A stretch of DNA of 64,000 nt from Austropuccinia psidii (Eukaryota > Basidiomycota > Pucciniomycetes > Pucciniales > Sphaerophragmiaceae), in the NCBI GenBank assembly GCA_023105745.1, contig JALGQZ010000008.1, positions 25,495,866 through 25,559,865 on the forward strand, written 5' to 3'. Below the pieces are notes generated by a model. The model saw nothing but the letters and a program-made list of their open reading frames with translations. It was not told the DNA's origin and made no database searches. Below are positions 1 through 10,475 of the stretch, in pieces. Every line of letters starts with the position of its first letter. Within the stretch, counting starts at the first letter, position 1. A program made the position numbers and the translations under genes.

Positions 1-294
1 ATCACCAAACCTTAACGTATTGATCATTTCTAGTAGAAAGCATCAGTACGCGTCTACTAGAAGCATTTTGGACTCTGGGAGGGGGGTATTTACTATAAAT
101 AGAGCTCTTTTTACTCTGTTTTCCCCTCAGATGCTTACAAATATTGAATCATTAGATAAAAAGGTAATTTCTTTATTCTTGATATAAAACTCTTATATTA
201 TTAAAGACCAAAGATAATGTTATAATAATCTTCATCTCTGACGTGATTATTTCAATTATTTGATTGTTTTGTTTGAATTTCTCTTAAAAACCCA
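1..294 (+). repeat. 3' part of an LTR (family F1), left copy, cut by window edge
   Basis: Bases 1-294 match 1690-1986 with few differences, including a TATA box, a pyrimidine-rich stretch ending in CAG and the end near ttctcttaaaaacc. Similarity stops after that point in both copies, so this is read as the end of an LTR. The 5' part lies outside the window. Orientation is taken from the TATA box and is not proven. Confidence 0.6.
94..103 (+). promoter_or_regulatory. TATA box in F1 left LTR
   Basis: TATAAATAGA, followed by agctcttttt and a pyrimidine tract. The same box recurs in the right copy at 1784-1793 and, in a different context, in the LTRs of element A. A core promoter role is inferred from sequence alone. 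Confidence 0.55.
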
Positions 295-516
295 TATCTT
301 GTCCCATTTTATCATGTTTAATTGTCTCCCTTTCTTGAAAAGCTTGAATATTTTGAGGAGAGGAGGGAGGGGTTTCATCATGGATTGTTTCATTGAGTAT
401 GGGGGCCTTTCAGTATGCAGAGTTTCATTATCAATATAGTCCACTTCAACATTGATCCTGGGGATCTTTTGCGGCTTCAAAGGTACGGCGTTTTTTGTTG
501 GTATTTTTGGTGGCAT
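256..516 (-). pseudogene. Degenerate gag-like reading frame inside the short F1 internal region
   Basis: An 86-codon minus-strand frame fills most of the 267 bp between the two LTR copies and runs into the left LTR at its C-terminal end. A second overlapping minus frame (upstream peptide GVPGKELGKRPNIN) is also open, so a frameshift is possible. The peptide is basic and proline-rich. I do not recognise a domain. It may be a leftover of a gag gene read on the minus strand, possibly the same gene as 2608-2961. Confidence 0.25.
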
Positions 517-561
517 TTATATTGGGTCTTTTCCCTAATTCTTTTCCTGGAACTCCAATTA

Positions 562-1986
562 TGTGAACCTTTGAGATATGACCACATACCCAAAAAGCTC
601 ACAAGAAATATTTAAAATAATTATTTACTAAAAATAATTACCTTAAAACTACAAAAATGCCACAAATAGGCATAAAACTTGGTTTAACTTAGAAACAAAT
701 GAATAAACGTGTGAAATAAATTATACCATTGGATTCCCCATGGTGAAATACACATATACTATTTTTATGGCATATCTGTAAAGTCAATATTTAATGAGTT
801 ACAAGTAATAAAACCTTATAGAAAACATAAACACTTATGATTTAAAATACCAATTAAACAACATGTTAAATAAATGGTATCATTGAATTCTCCATAAATA
901 TCCACACATAAAACAATCAAGAAGCTAAGCTCCAAAGTTAATACTTAAGGAGTTAAGCTGAATATATCCACTTTTTTGGTCAGCGCATATATTCAAGGAT
1001 TTTAGCCAATATCTTTTGAAATATACATGATAGAGTGATGAACCAAAAAAAAGTCACCACGTAATTAGTGTAAAAATACAGAAATGAACTTTATTTTACA
1101 AGTTATAAGCAAGGTTAAAACCTGTAATGGATTATTGATTAAAATCAATAGAGCTGTTGACCACTTTGTTGTGAAAGTGGTCCAAACTTAAGTAGACAGT
1201 TGGATTCTACTAGCTCATTTGTGAAGAATGATGTATTTTGTATTATAATATTCAAGGTATAACCCCTTGAAATCATAGCTTGAAGTTTAAAATATTAAAT
1301 TTGGACAGAAAAGATGAGTTACAAGAAAAATGATCCAAGATAGAGTTTTGATGATGTAATGGAATTCTCTTGGAAATTTAATGAGGACAAGTCAAGCTAT
1401 CAGAATCCACTCTCAGAATAGCTTTAGCGTGTATAACTTGAACATTCTTAATGATCAAAGTTTAAGCTTAAATTTGATCATTTAAGATCACTCACTGTAA
1501 TCTTATTTTAAGTTTAACAGTCATATAAGTGATATAACTGGTGAATACTATTAGAATATGATTAAAACTAATAAAATCCACGAATTTCAGGCTTCTGCAA
1601 AGTCTATGACATCATCAAACTTAGAGTTATAGTGATAACTCTAAATAATGGCGTAATTATGAGGTAAGATGCTTTGATCATGATGTAATCATCACCAAAC
1701 CTTAAATTATTGATCATTTCTAGTAGAAAGCATCAGTACACGTCTACTAGAAGCATTTTGGACTCTGGGAGGGAGGTATTTACTATAAATAGAGCTCTTT
1801 TTACTCTGTTTTCCCCTCAGATGCTTACAAATATTAAATCATTAAATAAAAAGGTAATATCTTTATTCTTTATATATAGAACTTTTATATTATTAAAGAC
1901 CAAAGATAATATTATAATAATCTTCATCTCTGACGTGATTATTGCAATTATTTAATTGTTTTGTTTGAATTTCTCTTAAAAACCTA
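562..1986 (+). repeat. LTR (family F1), right copy
   Basis: The start is placed at TGTGAACC (562). This start and the segment near 725 resemble the beginning of the solo LTR at 35244 (TGTGAAAC, and a shared 'ccattggattcc'). The end is placed where the match to the left copy stops, near 1986. The interior is AT-rich and without coding capacity; the 81-codon frame at 1710-1955 overlaps the TATA region and is not considered real. Boundaries are approximate. Confidence 0.5.
1784..1793 (+). promoter_or_regulatory. TATA box in F1 right LTR
   Basis: TATAAATAGA in the same context as 94-103, about 200 bp before the presumed LTR end. Confidence 0.5.
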
Positions 1987-2607
1987 TATTCCACATAAAA
2001 CCAAGAAAAATTGTAATTTCTCTTAAATTTTATTATAACTACAATTTAAATGAGTTGTATTTACATTTTAGGCCTACAATTATTTGAAATTATTATATTC
2101 GGCATTCAAAGTAGTTTATTTCCCTTATTATAATAATTTCTCTCTATGATTACTTTCATAATTCTATAATTAATATAAATAGTATTTATACTAATTTATA
2201 ACTTTAATATTAGTAATATTTTTGTTATTAATTGTTTTTAACTAATAAAAAACAATTTTTTACGCCTTTATTATTTGTTGGTAACAATAATACAGTGCTT
2301 TCAAATATATCAATTATCTCATATTAATATATTTATTGTATTATATTATTTTTTCATAATATAAATAATATTATGATATTTATTTAATAATATAGTTATT
2401 TTATGCCATAATTATAATAATTCTTTATCATTATAATTACTTTTATCTTATTTATTTCATTTATAAGGAAATTCATACTACAATAATTAAAATATTAGTA
2501 ATTTTTACTTATTGTTTCATAGTTAAAGCTTACAAATTACCACTTGAGATCCTTTAGGTAGAGATTCTCCCACCTCCACACCTTCCCATATATTGTAAGC
2601 AGCCATT
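1987..2607. other. Very AT-rich spacer, no gene seen
   Basis: Mostly A and T with many ataat/ttatt runs. No open frame, recognisable repeat end or RNA gene was seen. Confidence 0.6.
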
Positions 2608-2961
2608 TTAACGTTTTTGTATTGAATTAGTAATGCACTTACGGTTCAAATCCATTTTGGGGAGGCTCATTGCTTCAGCAACCTTTTGATGCACATAATC
2701 AGGAATTTTACTATCATTTTGAAATTTTCCAAGCCTTGGGATTGTCTGAGAAATGTTTGAGACAAATGGTTGCTTGGATATAATTTCAACCTCCCCGCTG
2801 GAAATTATGTCATCTTGCCCAGCATTGTCTATTGGTGCACAAGGTTCAATGGTCTTTTCCTTCTCATAGCTTTTAAAATTGGGTTTCTTGGAGCTTGGAG
2901 GCTGAGCTGAAAGAAAGGCTATAACAAAAGTATCAGGTTTGGAGAGACTACAAATATTCAA
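2608..2961 (-). pseudogene. Gag-like remnant, minus strand
   Basis: A 117-codon frame with an ATG start. It is acidic and serine/proline-rich in its first half and more ordered towards the end (...SNISQTIPRLGKFQ..., ...KVAEAMSLPKMDLN...). From memory it resembles a family of rust retroelement proteins upstream of gag cores, but I could not check this. No zinc knuckle or protease motif is present. The neighbours are AT-rich spacer and no matching pol is nearby, so it is treated as a fragment. Confidence 0.35.
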
Positions 2962-3835
2962 GATAAATATATGCTCACATTATGGAAGAACTGGTGGATC
3001 TGGATTACTTTCATGTGCCAGGCTCTACTTCAATGCCCAATTCATGACTACTGACCATATCAGAGATTTCACTTCCACTCTCTGGGGATGAAGTTTGTAG
3101 TTCATTGAATTCAGTTGAATTTCCCGGGGTTTGGTGCAGTTGTTGGGGCATAGCAGAGGTACTTTATTGAGTAAAGAGATGGTGACAAGTTGATGGATAA
3201 CTTGATTGAAATTCTTTGATTAAAAAGATCAAAATTGACGAAAAAAGGTGGGATTTCTGAAAGTTGTTAAGCTATGATAAGCTTAAGATATTAATTATTG
3301 ATTCCTTTTTAGGTAATATCAATATTGGAGAATTTTGGAAAGTTTGAAAAAGCTTAAATATCAATTTAAATCTTGGTGAATCTTCTAGAAAAAGGAGATT
3401 TTAGAACCACAAGCTGACCAAAATAAACCTGCCCATCCATGGCCTTTGCAACCTTCCATCAATATCTATTGAGCTTTTTGTAATGCATTTGCAAAATATT
3501 ATTTGTCAGGAAATTCAAGGAGGTGATGTGTTGCAAATTATTTCATATCATTCCAATGAAATAACTTCCCTGTGAGAAATTGAATAAAGTTGACTAGTGA
3601 GAAACCTACTAAAGTCAACTTTTGAACTATTCAACACTCATGAGGTAAGGACTAAGCAAAGTGTTGCATTTGAATGATATGAAATAAAATGGTTTTGTTG
3701 GGGAAACAGAAGATACAATTTTGGTATTAAATAGTCCACTTATTAGGGTTAAATTTGTGAGCCCCATGATTTAAACCCTAACCACAACATTGTGAATATA
3801 CCTACCATCTTCCCCCTAGAACCTGTTGGCAGAGA
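2962..3835. other. Unassigned spacer
   Basis: AT-rich sequence with scattered short minus-strand open stretches near 3000-3180 that may continue the decayed gene at 2608-2961. Nothing else is recognisable. Confidence 0.45.
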
Positions 3836-3949
3836 TGGCCACTCAGCATATCTCCCTGATTGCGCTCGTCATGTACACCAACAAGCCACTGTACCCTATG
3901 GATATAGTACCTGAGCGTAAGGATGGTAAGTGGCGGAGACAGGATTAGG
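3836..3949 (+). CDS. Short ORF, possible first exon of a host gene
   Basis: ATG at 3836 opens 37 codons (MATQHISLIALVMYTNKPLY...) ending at TAG 3947-3949. The hydrophobic start followed by NKPLY has the look of a longin/sedlin-type beta strand and turn, which is weak evidence. Near its end it contains AAGGATGGTAAGTGG, where GTAAGT would make a good splice donor, so the peptide after the glycine codon may be intronic. The same AAGGATGGTAAG word is the core of the adjoining minisatellite. It could equally be chance or a gene fragment; no further exon was found. Confidence 0.3.
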
Positions 3950-4960
3950 AATAGAGGGGGTTGGGGGTGGTGTCAGAGGCATATCTTAAGGGCGCGGCGG
4001 GAGAGTAAGAATTGGAAGCAGCGGAGAAGAAAAGGCGGGGGTGGTGAGGGCAGAGATGGGGGGCGGCATTGTAGTCTCATCTTGAGGGGGCTGCAGGAGC
4101 TTAAGCATCATAAGTGGCCTTGAGGATTGGGCCAGTGTGAGGCGGGTGTTGGAGGAATTTCGGGAGGGAACTGCAAGCATAAGGATGGTAAGCAGCATCG
4201 CAGGCATGTTGGGAGGGCACTGCGAGCATAAGGATGGTAAGCAGTGTCAGAGTTATGTCGGGCGGGCACTATACGAGCATAAGGATGGTAAGTGGCATTG
4301 GAGGCATGTCAGGAAGGCACTCCACAAGCATAAGGATGGTAAGCGGTGGATAGCATTACGCGGGTGCAAGGAGGTGTAAGGGGGGTTGAGGGTGGCGGGG
4401 TGGTGAGGGCGGAGATGGGGGGAGGCATTGTAGTGTCATCTTGAGGGGGCTGCAGGAGCGTAAGGATCACAAGCCGCCTTGCGGATTGGGCCAGTGTGAG
4501 GGGGGCATTGGAGGCATGTCGGGAGGGCACTGCGAGCATAAGGATGGTAAGCAGCATCGGAGGCATGTCGGGAGGGCACTGCGAGCATAAGGATGGTAAG
4601 CAGTGTGAGAGGCATGTTGGGAGGGCACTATACAAGCTTAAGGATGGTAAGCGGCATTGGAGCCACGTCAGTAAGGCACTCCACAAGCATAAGGATGGTA
4701 AGCGGTGTCGGAGGCATGTTGAGAAGGCACTCCATGAGCATAAGGATGGTAAGCGGCGGATAGGATTAGGCAGGTGCAAGGAGGCATAAGGGGGGGTGAG
4801 GGTGGTGGCGGAGGCATGACTTGAGGGCCCCGAAGGAGAATAAGGATTGTAAGCAGAGGAGTAGATGAGGCAGGGGTGCACAAGCATAAGGAGTGGTGAG
4901 GGAAGAGATGGGGGGCAGTGTCAGGGTCTCATCTGGAGGGGGGTGCAGGCGCGTAAGCAT
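3907..4960. repeat. GC-rich minisatellite, 49-51-bp unit with higher-order structure
   Basis: Units carry the core GCATAAGGATGGTAAG followed by (c/t)gg...GAGGCATGTCGGGAGGGCACT. Clear copies start near 4175, 4225, 4275, 4325, then 4540, 4590, 4640, 4690 and 4740. A larger block repeats too: the ~360-bp segment starting near 4030 (ggtggtgagggcagagatgg) recurs near 4400 and, decayed, near 4890. The long open frames across it on both strands are consequences of periodicity and not separate genes. It is far more GC-rich than its surroundings. Confidence 0.85.
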
Positions 4961-5338
4961 GCTAAGCTTCGGAGAGGATTAGGTCGGGATGTGGGAGCCA
5001 ATTCAAGCATCAGAGTAGGCATTGTAAAGGGGTGAGATGACCAGGCAGTGGTGCAGAAGTCTTCTGATGCACAAATATGAGCATGCCAAACTGCTTGGTA
5101 GCACCATGAGGTGTAATTACCCAAACATTGCAAATAGTGTTAAAATGGGTTTGGGCTTTGAGTGAAATTCTCATGTGACACACGTGACAATTGACGTTGT
5201 CTTGATGCAGACATGACGTAACCCACTAAATCCAGTGACTATAAAGTGACACTAACACAACTGAAGGAAGATTTTATACTGACGGCGGTGCAACATGAAG
5301 TCAATCACCAATGATTGAAGTGACATTTGCCCTGGTGT
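4961..5338. other. Left flank of element A
   Basis: No gene seen. A short tgacacacgtgaca stretch near 5175 recalls the minisatellite at 35.1-37.2 kb. The last bases before the LTR are GTGT (5335-5338), matching GTGT right after the 3' LTR (24758-24761). Unlike the right flank, this side shows no reverse transcriptase sequence. Confidence 0.45.
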
Positions 5339-7308
5339 TGTGGTATTCCATACCATTTTTTTTCACCAGGCTCAAGCTCATAATACCCCAAAACAGCAGT
5401 AAATCCAGCCTACAGGTAGACTTACACTCAAATCTTACACCAAAAGGTCAATTTTACAGCAAGAAGCTGGAATTAACTCATAAAACCATTGCACAGGCAC
5501 CAAAGGGCAGTGTATGTGTTTAAATAAATTATTCAATTTCATTATGCATATGTAAAAATCAAGTTACATATAGTAAACTAGTTACAACAAACAAGGCACC
5601 ACCCTTTAAATTACACCCCCTTACAGCCACAGGACACATGCAGCAAGAAAATTACACATGCATTAGCTACACAGCCAACTTGCATTCAAAATCACATGAT
5701 GCAAAGCTCAACTCCATGGAATTCCTGCAAGTCATTTATAACACAGCCACAGGAGTACCTTATCTTATATCCTCAGTAACCCCACTTAAAACCTTAAAAC
5801 AGAATCATAATTATTTACACCACTCATCACCTCATGCAAACCAAAGCTAGTTACAACAGGCTGCATGCAGTACACAATTCTAATTAAATCTCAACCATAT
5901 GACTATGCACAGCATGTGTCAAACTCAACAATCACATCATCTCATACATCACAGTAAATTCACCAGTACAAGAAATTATCACCTGACTTCATTTTAAAGT
6001 TCAAAAAGAAGAAAAACAACCATGACACCTGCATAAACTACACAGCCACTTCTACCAAACCTAAAATAGGACATATGCAAAGGAATTACAAGGTCATCAT
6101 GTGATACTGCATCCACCAACAGAATATCATGTGACAAGAAAGAGGCTGTGCACAACAAAAATACCCAGCCAAAATTGAATCACCTCATGTATGCAAGGAA
6201 AATTCAAGAATATCACATCATAATCAGTTCACCAAAAGACAATCATGTGATAAATGGAGGCTGTGCAGAAAGAAAATTATCACCAAACCTTAAATCCCCT
6301 GACCCATGCAATAAAGGTCCTCACCAAAAATGGAGTCACATGATGAAATCAAAAGGAATTAAAGTGGAAAACGACAGCTCCCATGGAGGGCCCTCTGGGC
6401 TCCCAAAAGGTATAAATAGAGGGGCTCTCTCCCCCAGATTTCAAAATCCCCCCCCATGAAAATTATATCCCATGCACAATATATCCTCTGCACATTACAA
6501 GCACAGGAATAAGTCATCCCTCACCTGGGAGGTAGTCCAGTATATTATAGTAAATTTACTTGCCCAGTAGCTAAGCTCAGTGGAAGTATAGTGTTGAAGA
6601 TTACCCAGTAGCTAAGCTCAGTGGAATCTTATTATTATTAAAATAAAAATAAAAATTACCCAGTACCCAATATTAGGGTTACTACTCTATTAAAATATTT
6701 TAACTAGTAAAATTAACTTCATTTAACAAGATTTAAAACTAACTTACCCATTTAAAATCAAATATCAAAGAATCTTACCTGTTAAACTTAAAAAATACTA
6801 TTTTATCTCATTATTAACACTCTTAAAAAGAAATAACAAACCTTAAAAATTATTTTACTCTATTATAACTATACCTTAACAAAATTACCTTTATCAACAC
6901 CAATCAAATTTTCCAGAAAACCTTAAATAACCCATCCTACCAAGGAATTATAACCAAGAAGAAACAACTCACCTCAATTTCACCAAAAACTATTAAAATT
7001 AAAACAGACAAGTATTTCATTAAATCTAAAAATTCACCAAATTACTGACATTATTTTTCACATTATTTATTGAATAGGTCTGATCTGAGACTGCTGAATT
7101 TTGTCTTCTGCAGTTGTAAAGGCACTTACTAATTTTATTTTGGTTTGTGAGCTCCAAGGAAGATTTTGTTCAGTATTTTAGGAGGGGCAGGCAATACAAC
7201 CTTGCCACCCTTGGTTACAGGAGTTATTAGCAATTCAAAACTAGTTACCTGTGATTTCCCCCTCCAGGTACTGCCTTATTTTAATCCCACACAAGAGGAG
7301 TTCCCACA
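5339..7308 (+). repeat. Element A 5' LTR
   Basis: Begins with TGTGGTATTCCATACCA and ends with GAGTTCCCACA, giving imperfect terminal inverted repeats. It is matched base for base by 22788-24757 apart from about ten substitutions and no length change. It contains a TATA box at 6411 and a doubled word (cccagtagctaagctcagtgg) near 6562 and 6604. The 70- and 103-codon frames inside it recur in the other LTR only because the DNA does. Confidence 0.95.
6411..6420 (+). promoter_or_regulatory. TATA box of element A 5' LTR
   Basis: TATAAATAGA preceded by ctcccaaaagg and a catggagg word. The diverged LTR G2 keeps the same arrangement (catggaggcccaaaagg then TATAAATATA at 34302), so the promoter core is conserved across the LTR superfamily. 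Confidence 0.75.
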
Positions 7309-7328
7309 TCTGGTGTCCCAACAGTGGC
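7309..7328 (+). other. Probable primer binding site of element A
   Basis: Two bases after the LTR end comes TGGTGTCCCAACAGTGGC, starting with TGG as expected for pairing with a tRNA CCA end. I could not name the tRNA. Confidence 0.65.
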
Positions 7329-7415
7329 TAGATAACCTCAACTTCAATAAAGAATTAAATTAAAATCAATAAATTATAAAATTCTTAACTACTCCAAGAA
7401 TACTATTTTTTATAA

Positions 7416-10400
7416 CAAAAACTGGATTCAAATAATCAAAATCAGCGAAAAACATCATCTCAGGATTCTGAATCAACAACTCACTCTGATCATTACTATT
7501 ATCCACCAAAGCAAGAAACAAAATTAGGAGAGGAATCAGAAAAATATTATAATTTTCCTATTGCAACACCAAGAACCAATAAAAGGGACTTGAAGGTTGT
7601 GGAGAAATTCTTCCTTGATCTCCTTGAAAGAAATAAAATCAATAACTCAATACCAGAATCAAAGGAAGAAATAAATAAATCAAAAATGGATAAACCTTCA
7701 TCATCAAAATTACCTGGTAGTATGGAAGAAATTCAGGAAGAAAATCTTAATGAAGAAACTGTGGAAGGACAGGAAGAAATGTCTTCAACAGAGAGACTTC
7801 AGCAGAAGATGCTAGAAATGCAAGCAGAATTACTAGCACTAATCAAAAAGGAAGGCAAAAATAAATCATCAAGTTATACTCCACAAAATAGTCCACTTGA
7901 AGAACAAACCACCCTTCCAAGATCATTCAGGCAACATGGATCACCTTCACCTTATCCTAGACCCATGGCCACATCAACACCTTATACAGAACAAAGACAA
8001 AGTACTTTACCAAGAAGAGTAAACATTTCTGCTCAAATCCCAACTCCATTACATCAAGAAATTCCAAGAAACACTACTCCAATAGTGAAAATCAGAGCCA
8101 AGGATTATAATCTGTGGTTTGATGGAAAGGATGTTGAAAGATTCATCAAGAAAGTTGAAAATATTGCAGAAATTGAAGGAGCAAGTGGAAGAGACATTGC
8201 AAGACAAATAGCATTTTGGACAAAAGATGAAGAAATCAGTTATCATATTGAAGGAATGCCAGGATATGAAACAGCTGATTGGGATCAATTAAAAGTGGAT
8301 ATGAAAAGAAGATGGGGAACAGTCTCACCTGAAAGAAGATACAGATTATCCTCAATCACTGAATTATTCACAAAAACTCAACAAGAAGGTGGAATAAGGA
8401 ACATGACACAATACAGAAAATTCATTGGGGAATATGAAGCAATCATCACTTACCTCAAAAGATACCAATATATCCAAGGTGATATCAATAATAACCAGGA
8501 AATATTGGCCAGCCTTTCCACTGGTGTTCAAGAATCAATTTACAAAGAAATGATCAAAGACAGAGCTATGGTTCAAGCCTTGGATGGAGGTTACATCATT
8601 CCAAGATTGGATATTTTGAAATTATACATTGAACAAGACTTGGAGGCTAAGGTACTTATTCAACAAAAAGAATTTTCTAAACCAAAACCTCCAGAAAAGA
8701 AAACAAGATTTGAGGATGAAAGCTGGGATGAAGTTTTAAAACAAGTAAAAGAACTCACCCAAAAGATCAAAAATCCTCCACAACCAGAACCTCAGCCAAG
8801 AAATGAGGGAAAAGAATCAGTTAAAGAAGTTTTAAATCAACTCAAAACCCTTTCAGAAGCAGTTAATCCACCAAGAAGGAATTGGAACAATAATCAAGAG
8901 CAAAGATTCCCTCAAAATAACCAGCCATACAGGCCAAGGAATCCTTTACCACCATTTTCATCCAGTTACCAACCATACATACCAGCCCAAATGGCTCCAA
9001 GACCACCATTGAAGTGTGCTTACTGCAAGGAAGAAGGTCATACAGCAACTAGATGCACTCACCTTGCTGAAGATCTGGACAGAAGAATTGTCAGAACCCA
9101 AGGAGCATCTTACCTCTTCCCCAACTATCAGAGAGTACCTATGGAAGGGAATGAAAGTGCCAAAAACATAGTCAGGGCCTTTGCAAAAGAACAAGCAGAA
9201 CTCAACAAGAAATTCATGGAAAAACCTACAGTAAAACCAAAACCAGAAGAAGAGATTAAGCCCACTGAAAATAAATCAGATGATAAAACAACCTCAATTG
9301 CTCATGTTGAAGATTGGTCAAATTGGAAACCACCTACCATTTCCTCAGCCAATGACCCTTTTGAATCACACATTGGATTAAGACAGACAAAACAAAGAAT
9401 GGAAAGACAAGCCCAAAATCAAGAGCCAAAGAAGAAAGCAGAAATTCCAGGAACTTACATTGAAGAAGAAAAGGAAGAAGAAAGAGTAATAATTCCCACC
9501 AAATTCCAAAATTCAAATATTCCAAAACCAGACCAACCTGAGGAGGAAATTGAAAACATTGCCAATAAAAATGAAGATGAAGAAATTCCAAAACAAGAAA
9601 ATAAAGTCAGCAAGCCTCAAAAGAAACAAGTTGAAACTAAATTGGAAATTGACAAAATTATCAAGAAAATTATGCAACAAAAGATCAACCTCACCATTGA
9701 AGAAATTTTGAGGATGTCACCAAATTTTGTCCATAAATTACAGGAATTATCAGAAAAAGACAAGGAAAAGATTAAATCACTCAACTCAATGGATCTTCAA
9801 GAAAGACTATTAACCTTTGGATTCAAAGAAATACCAAAACCCAAGATTCATTATGCTTGTCCTTTGGGATTTATGGAAATCTTCATTGGAAAGGAGGAAT
9901 ATCCTATCAGAGCATTAGTGGACACTGGGGCAGAACTCAACATCATACCAGAAAAAATAGCAATCAAAGCTTCACTCACAACAAGAAATCTTAACATGAA
10001 CCTTAGGGGAATTGGAGGCCATACTACTTCATTGGTTGCACTATCAGAATTTACTCCAATCATTTTGGCTTCAGGTGAAGAAACTCTAATTCATTTCTTC
10101 ATTGCAAAAGGATCTGTCCATACAGTACTTGGAAGACCTTTCTTGGCAGACAACAATATCAGGCTGGAATTTTCTCATAAACAAGGTGAAATACTAAGCT
10201 ATCAAGAACCTGATGGAAGAAGATTATGCATGCCAATATGCAAACCTCAAGCACTTGGATGGCAAACTGGTCCACCTAGAGGAATGGATTTATGCAATAT
10301 GGCAACATTGGTCAGAAATAACCCAGGAAGGAAGGATCAAAATGCAAAAAGAGACAATACCATAATCAATTTGACCCAGAAGACCCAACATTTATCCATA

Positions 10401-10475
10401 TCTCCAAAAAGGGATAAATTTGGCCAAAAATTCAAAAACACAAAAAAAGGCAAACAGCTTCAAAAGACAATTTGA
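7416..10475 (+). CDS. gag-pro: Gag-protease polyprotein of element A
   Basis: The frame is open from 7416 (after TAA 7413-7415) to TGA 10473-10475. The first in-frame ATG is only at 7686, yet the upstream codons look coding (..NNQNQRKTSSQDSESTTHSDHYYYPP..), so a non-AUG start or splicing is possible. In order: a low-complexity acidic N-terminus, a capsid-like helical region (about 8100-8680, W.GKDVERF, ARQIAFW, WDQLKVDMKRRWG), a CCHC zinc knuckle near 9015-9054 (CAYCKEEGHTATRC), a charged linker, and an aspartic protease with DTGA near 9920 and LGRPFL near 10129. The product should form the particle and process the polyproteins. The length is normal for a fused gag-protease. No disabling change is visible. 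Confidence 0.9.
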   Translation, partial: QKLDSNNQNQRKTSSQDSESTTHSDHYYYPPKQETKLGEESEKYYNFPIATPRTNKRDLKVVEKFFLDLLERNKINNSIPESKEEINKSKMDKPSSSKLPGSMEEIQEENLNEETVEGQEEMSSTERLQQKMLEMQAELLALIKKEGKNKSSSYTPQNSPLEEQTTLPRSFRQHGSPSPYPRPMATSTPYTEQRQSTLPRRVNISAQIPTPLHQEIPRNTTPIVKIRAKDYNLWFDGKDVERFIKKVENIAEIEGASGRDIARQIAFWTKDEEISYHIEGMPGYETADWDQLKVDMKRRWGTVSPERRYRLSSITELFTKTQQEGGIRNMTQYRKFIGEYEAIITYLKRYQYIQGDINNNQEILASLSTGVQESIYKEMIKDRAMVQALDGGYIIPRLDILKLYIEQDLEAKVLIQQKEFSKPKPPEKKTRFEDESWDEVLKQVKELTQKIKNPPQPEPQPRNEGKESVKEVLNQLKTLSEAVNPPRRNWNNNQEQRFPQNNQPYRPRNPLPPFSSSYQPYIPAQMAPRPPLKCAYCKEEGHTATRCTHLAEDLDRRIVRTQGASYLFPNYQRVPMEGNESAKNIVRAFAKEQAELNKKFMEKPTVKPKPEEEIKPTENKSDDKTTSIAHVEDWSNWKPPTISSANDPFESHIGLRQTKQRMERQAQNQEPKKKAEIPGTYIEEEKEEERVIIPTKFQNSNIPKPDQPEEEIENIANKNEDEEIPKQENKVSKPQKKQVETKLEIDKIIKKIMQQKINLTIEEILRMSPNFVHKLQELSEKDKEKIKSLNSMDLQERLLTFGFKEIPKPKIHYACPLGFMEIFIGKEEYPIRALVDTGAELNIIPEKIAIKASLTTRNLNMNLRGIGGHTTSLVALSEFTPIILASGEETLIHFFIAKGSVHTVLGRPFLADNNIRLEFSHKQGEILSYQEPDGRRLCMPICKPQALGWQTGPPRGMDLCNMATLVRNNPGRKDQNAKRDNTIINLTQKTQHLSISPKRDKFGQKFKNTKKGKQLQKTI

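Noticed and set aside
4137..4887. Long open frames on both strands (repeat proteins rich in HKDGKR or in proline/serine)
   Set aside because: They follow from a 49-51-bp period in GC-rich DNA and exist on both strands; no start or conservation supports a protein.
5638..6459. Frames of 70 and 103 codons inside element A LTR, repeated at 23087-24019
   Set aside because: They recur only because the two LTRs are nearly identical; composition is LTR-like.
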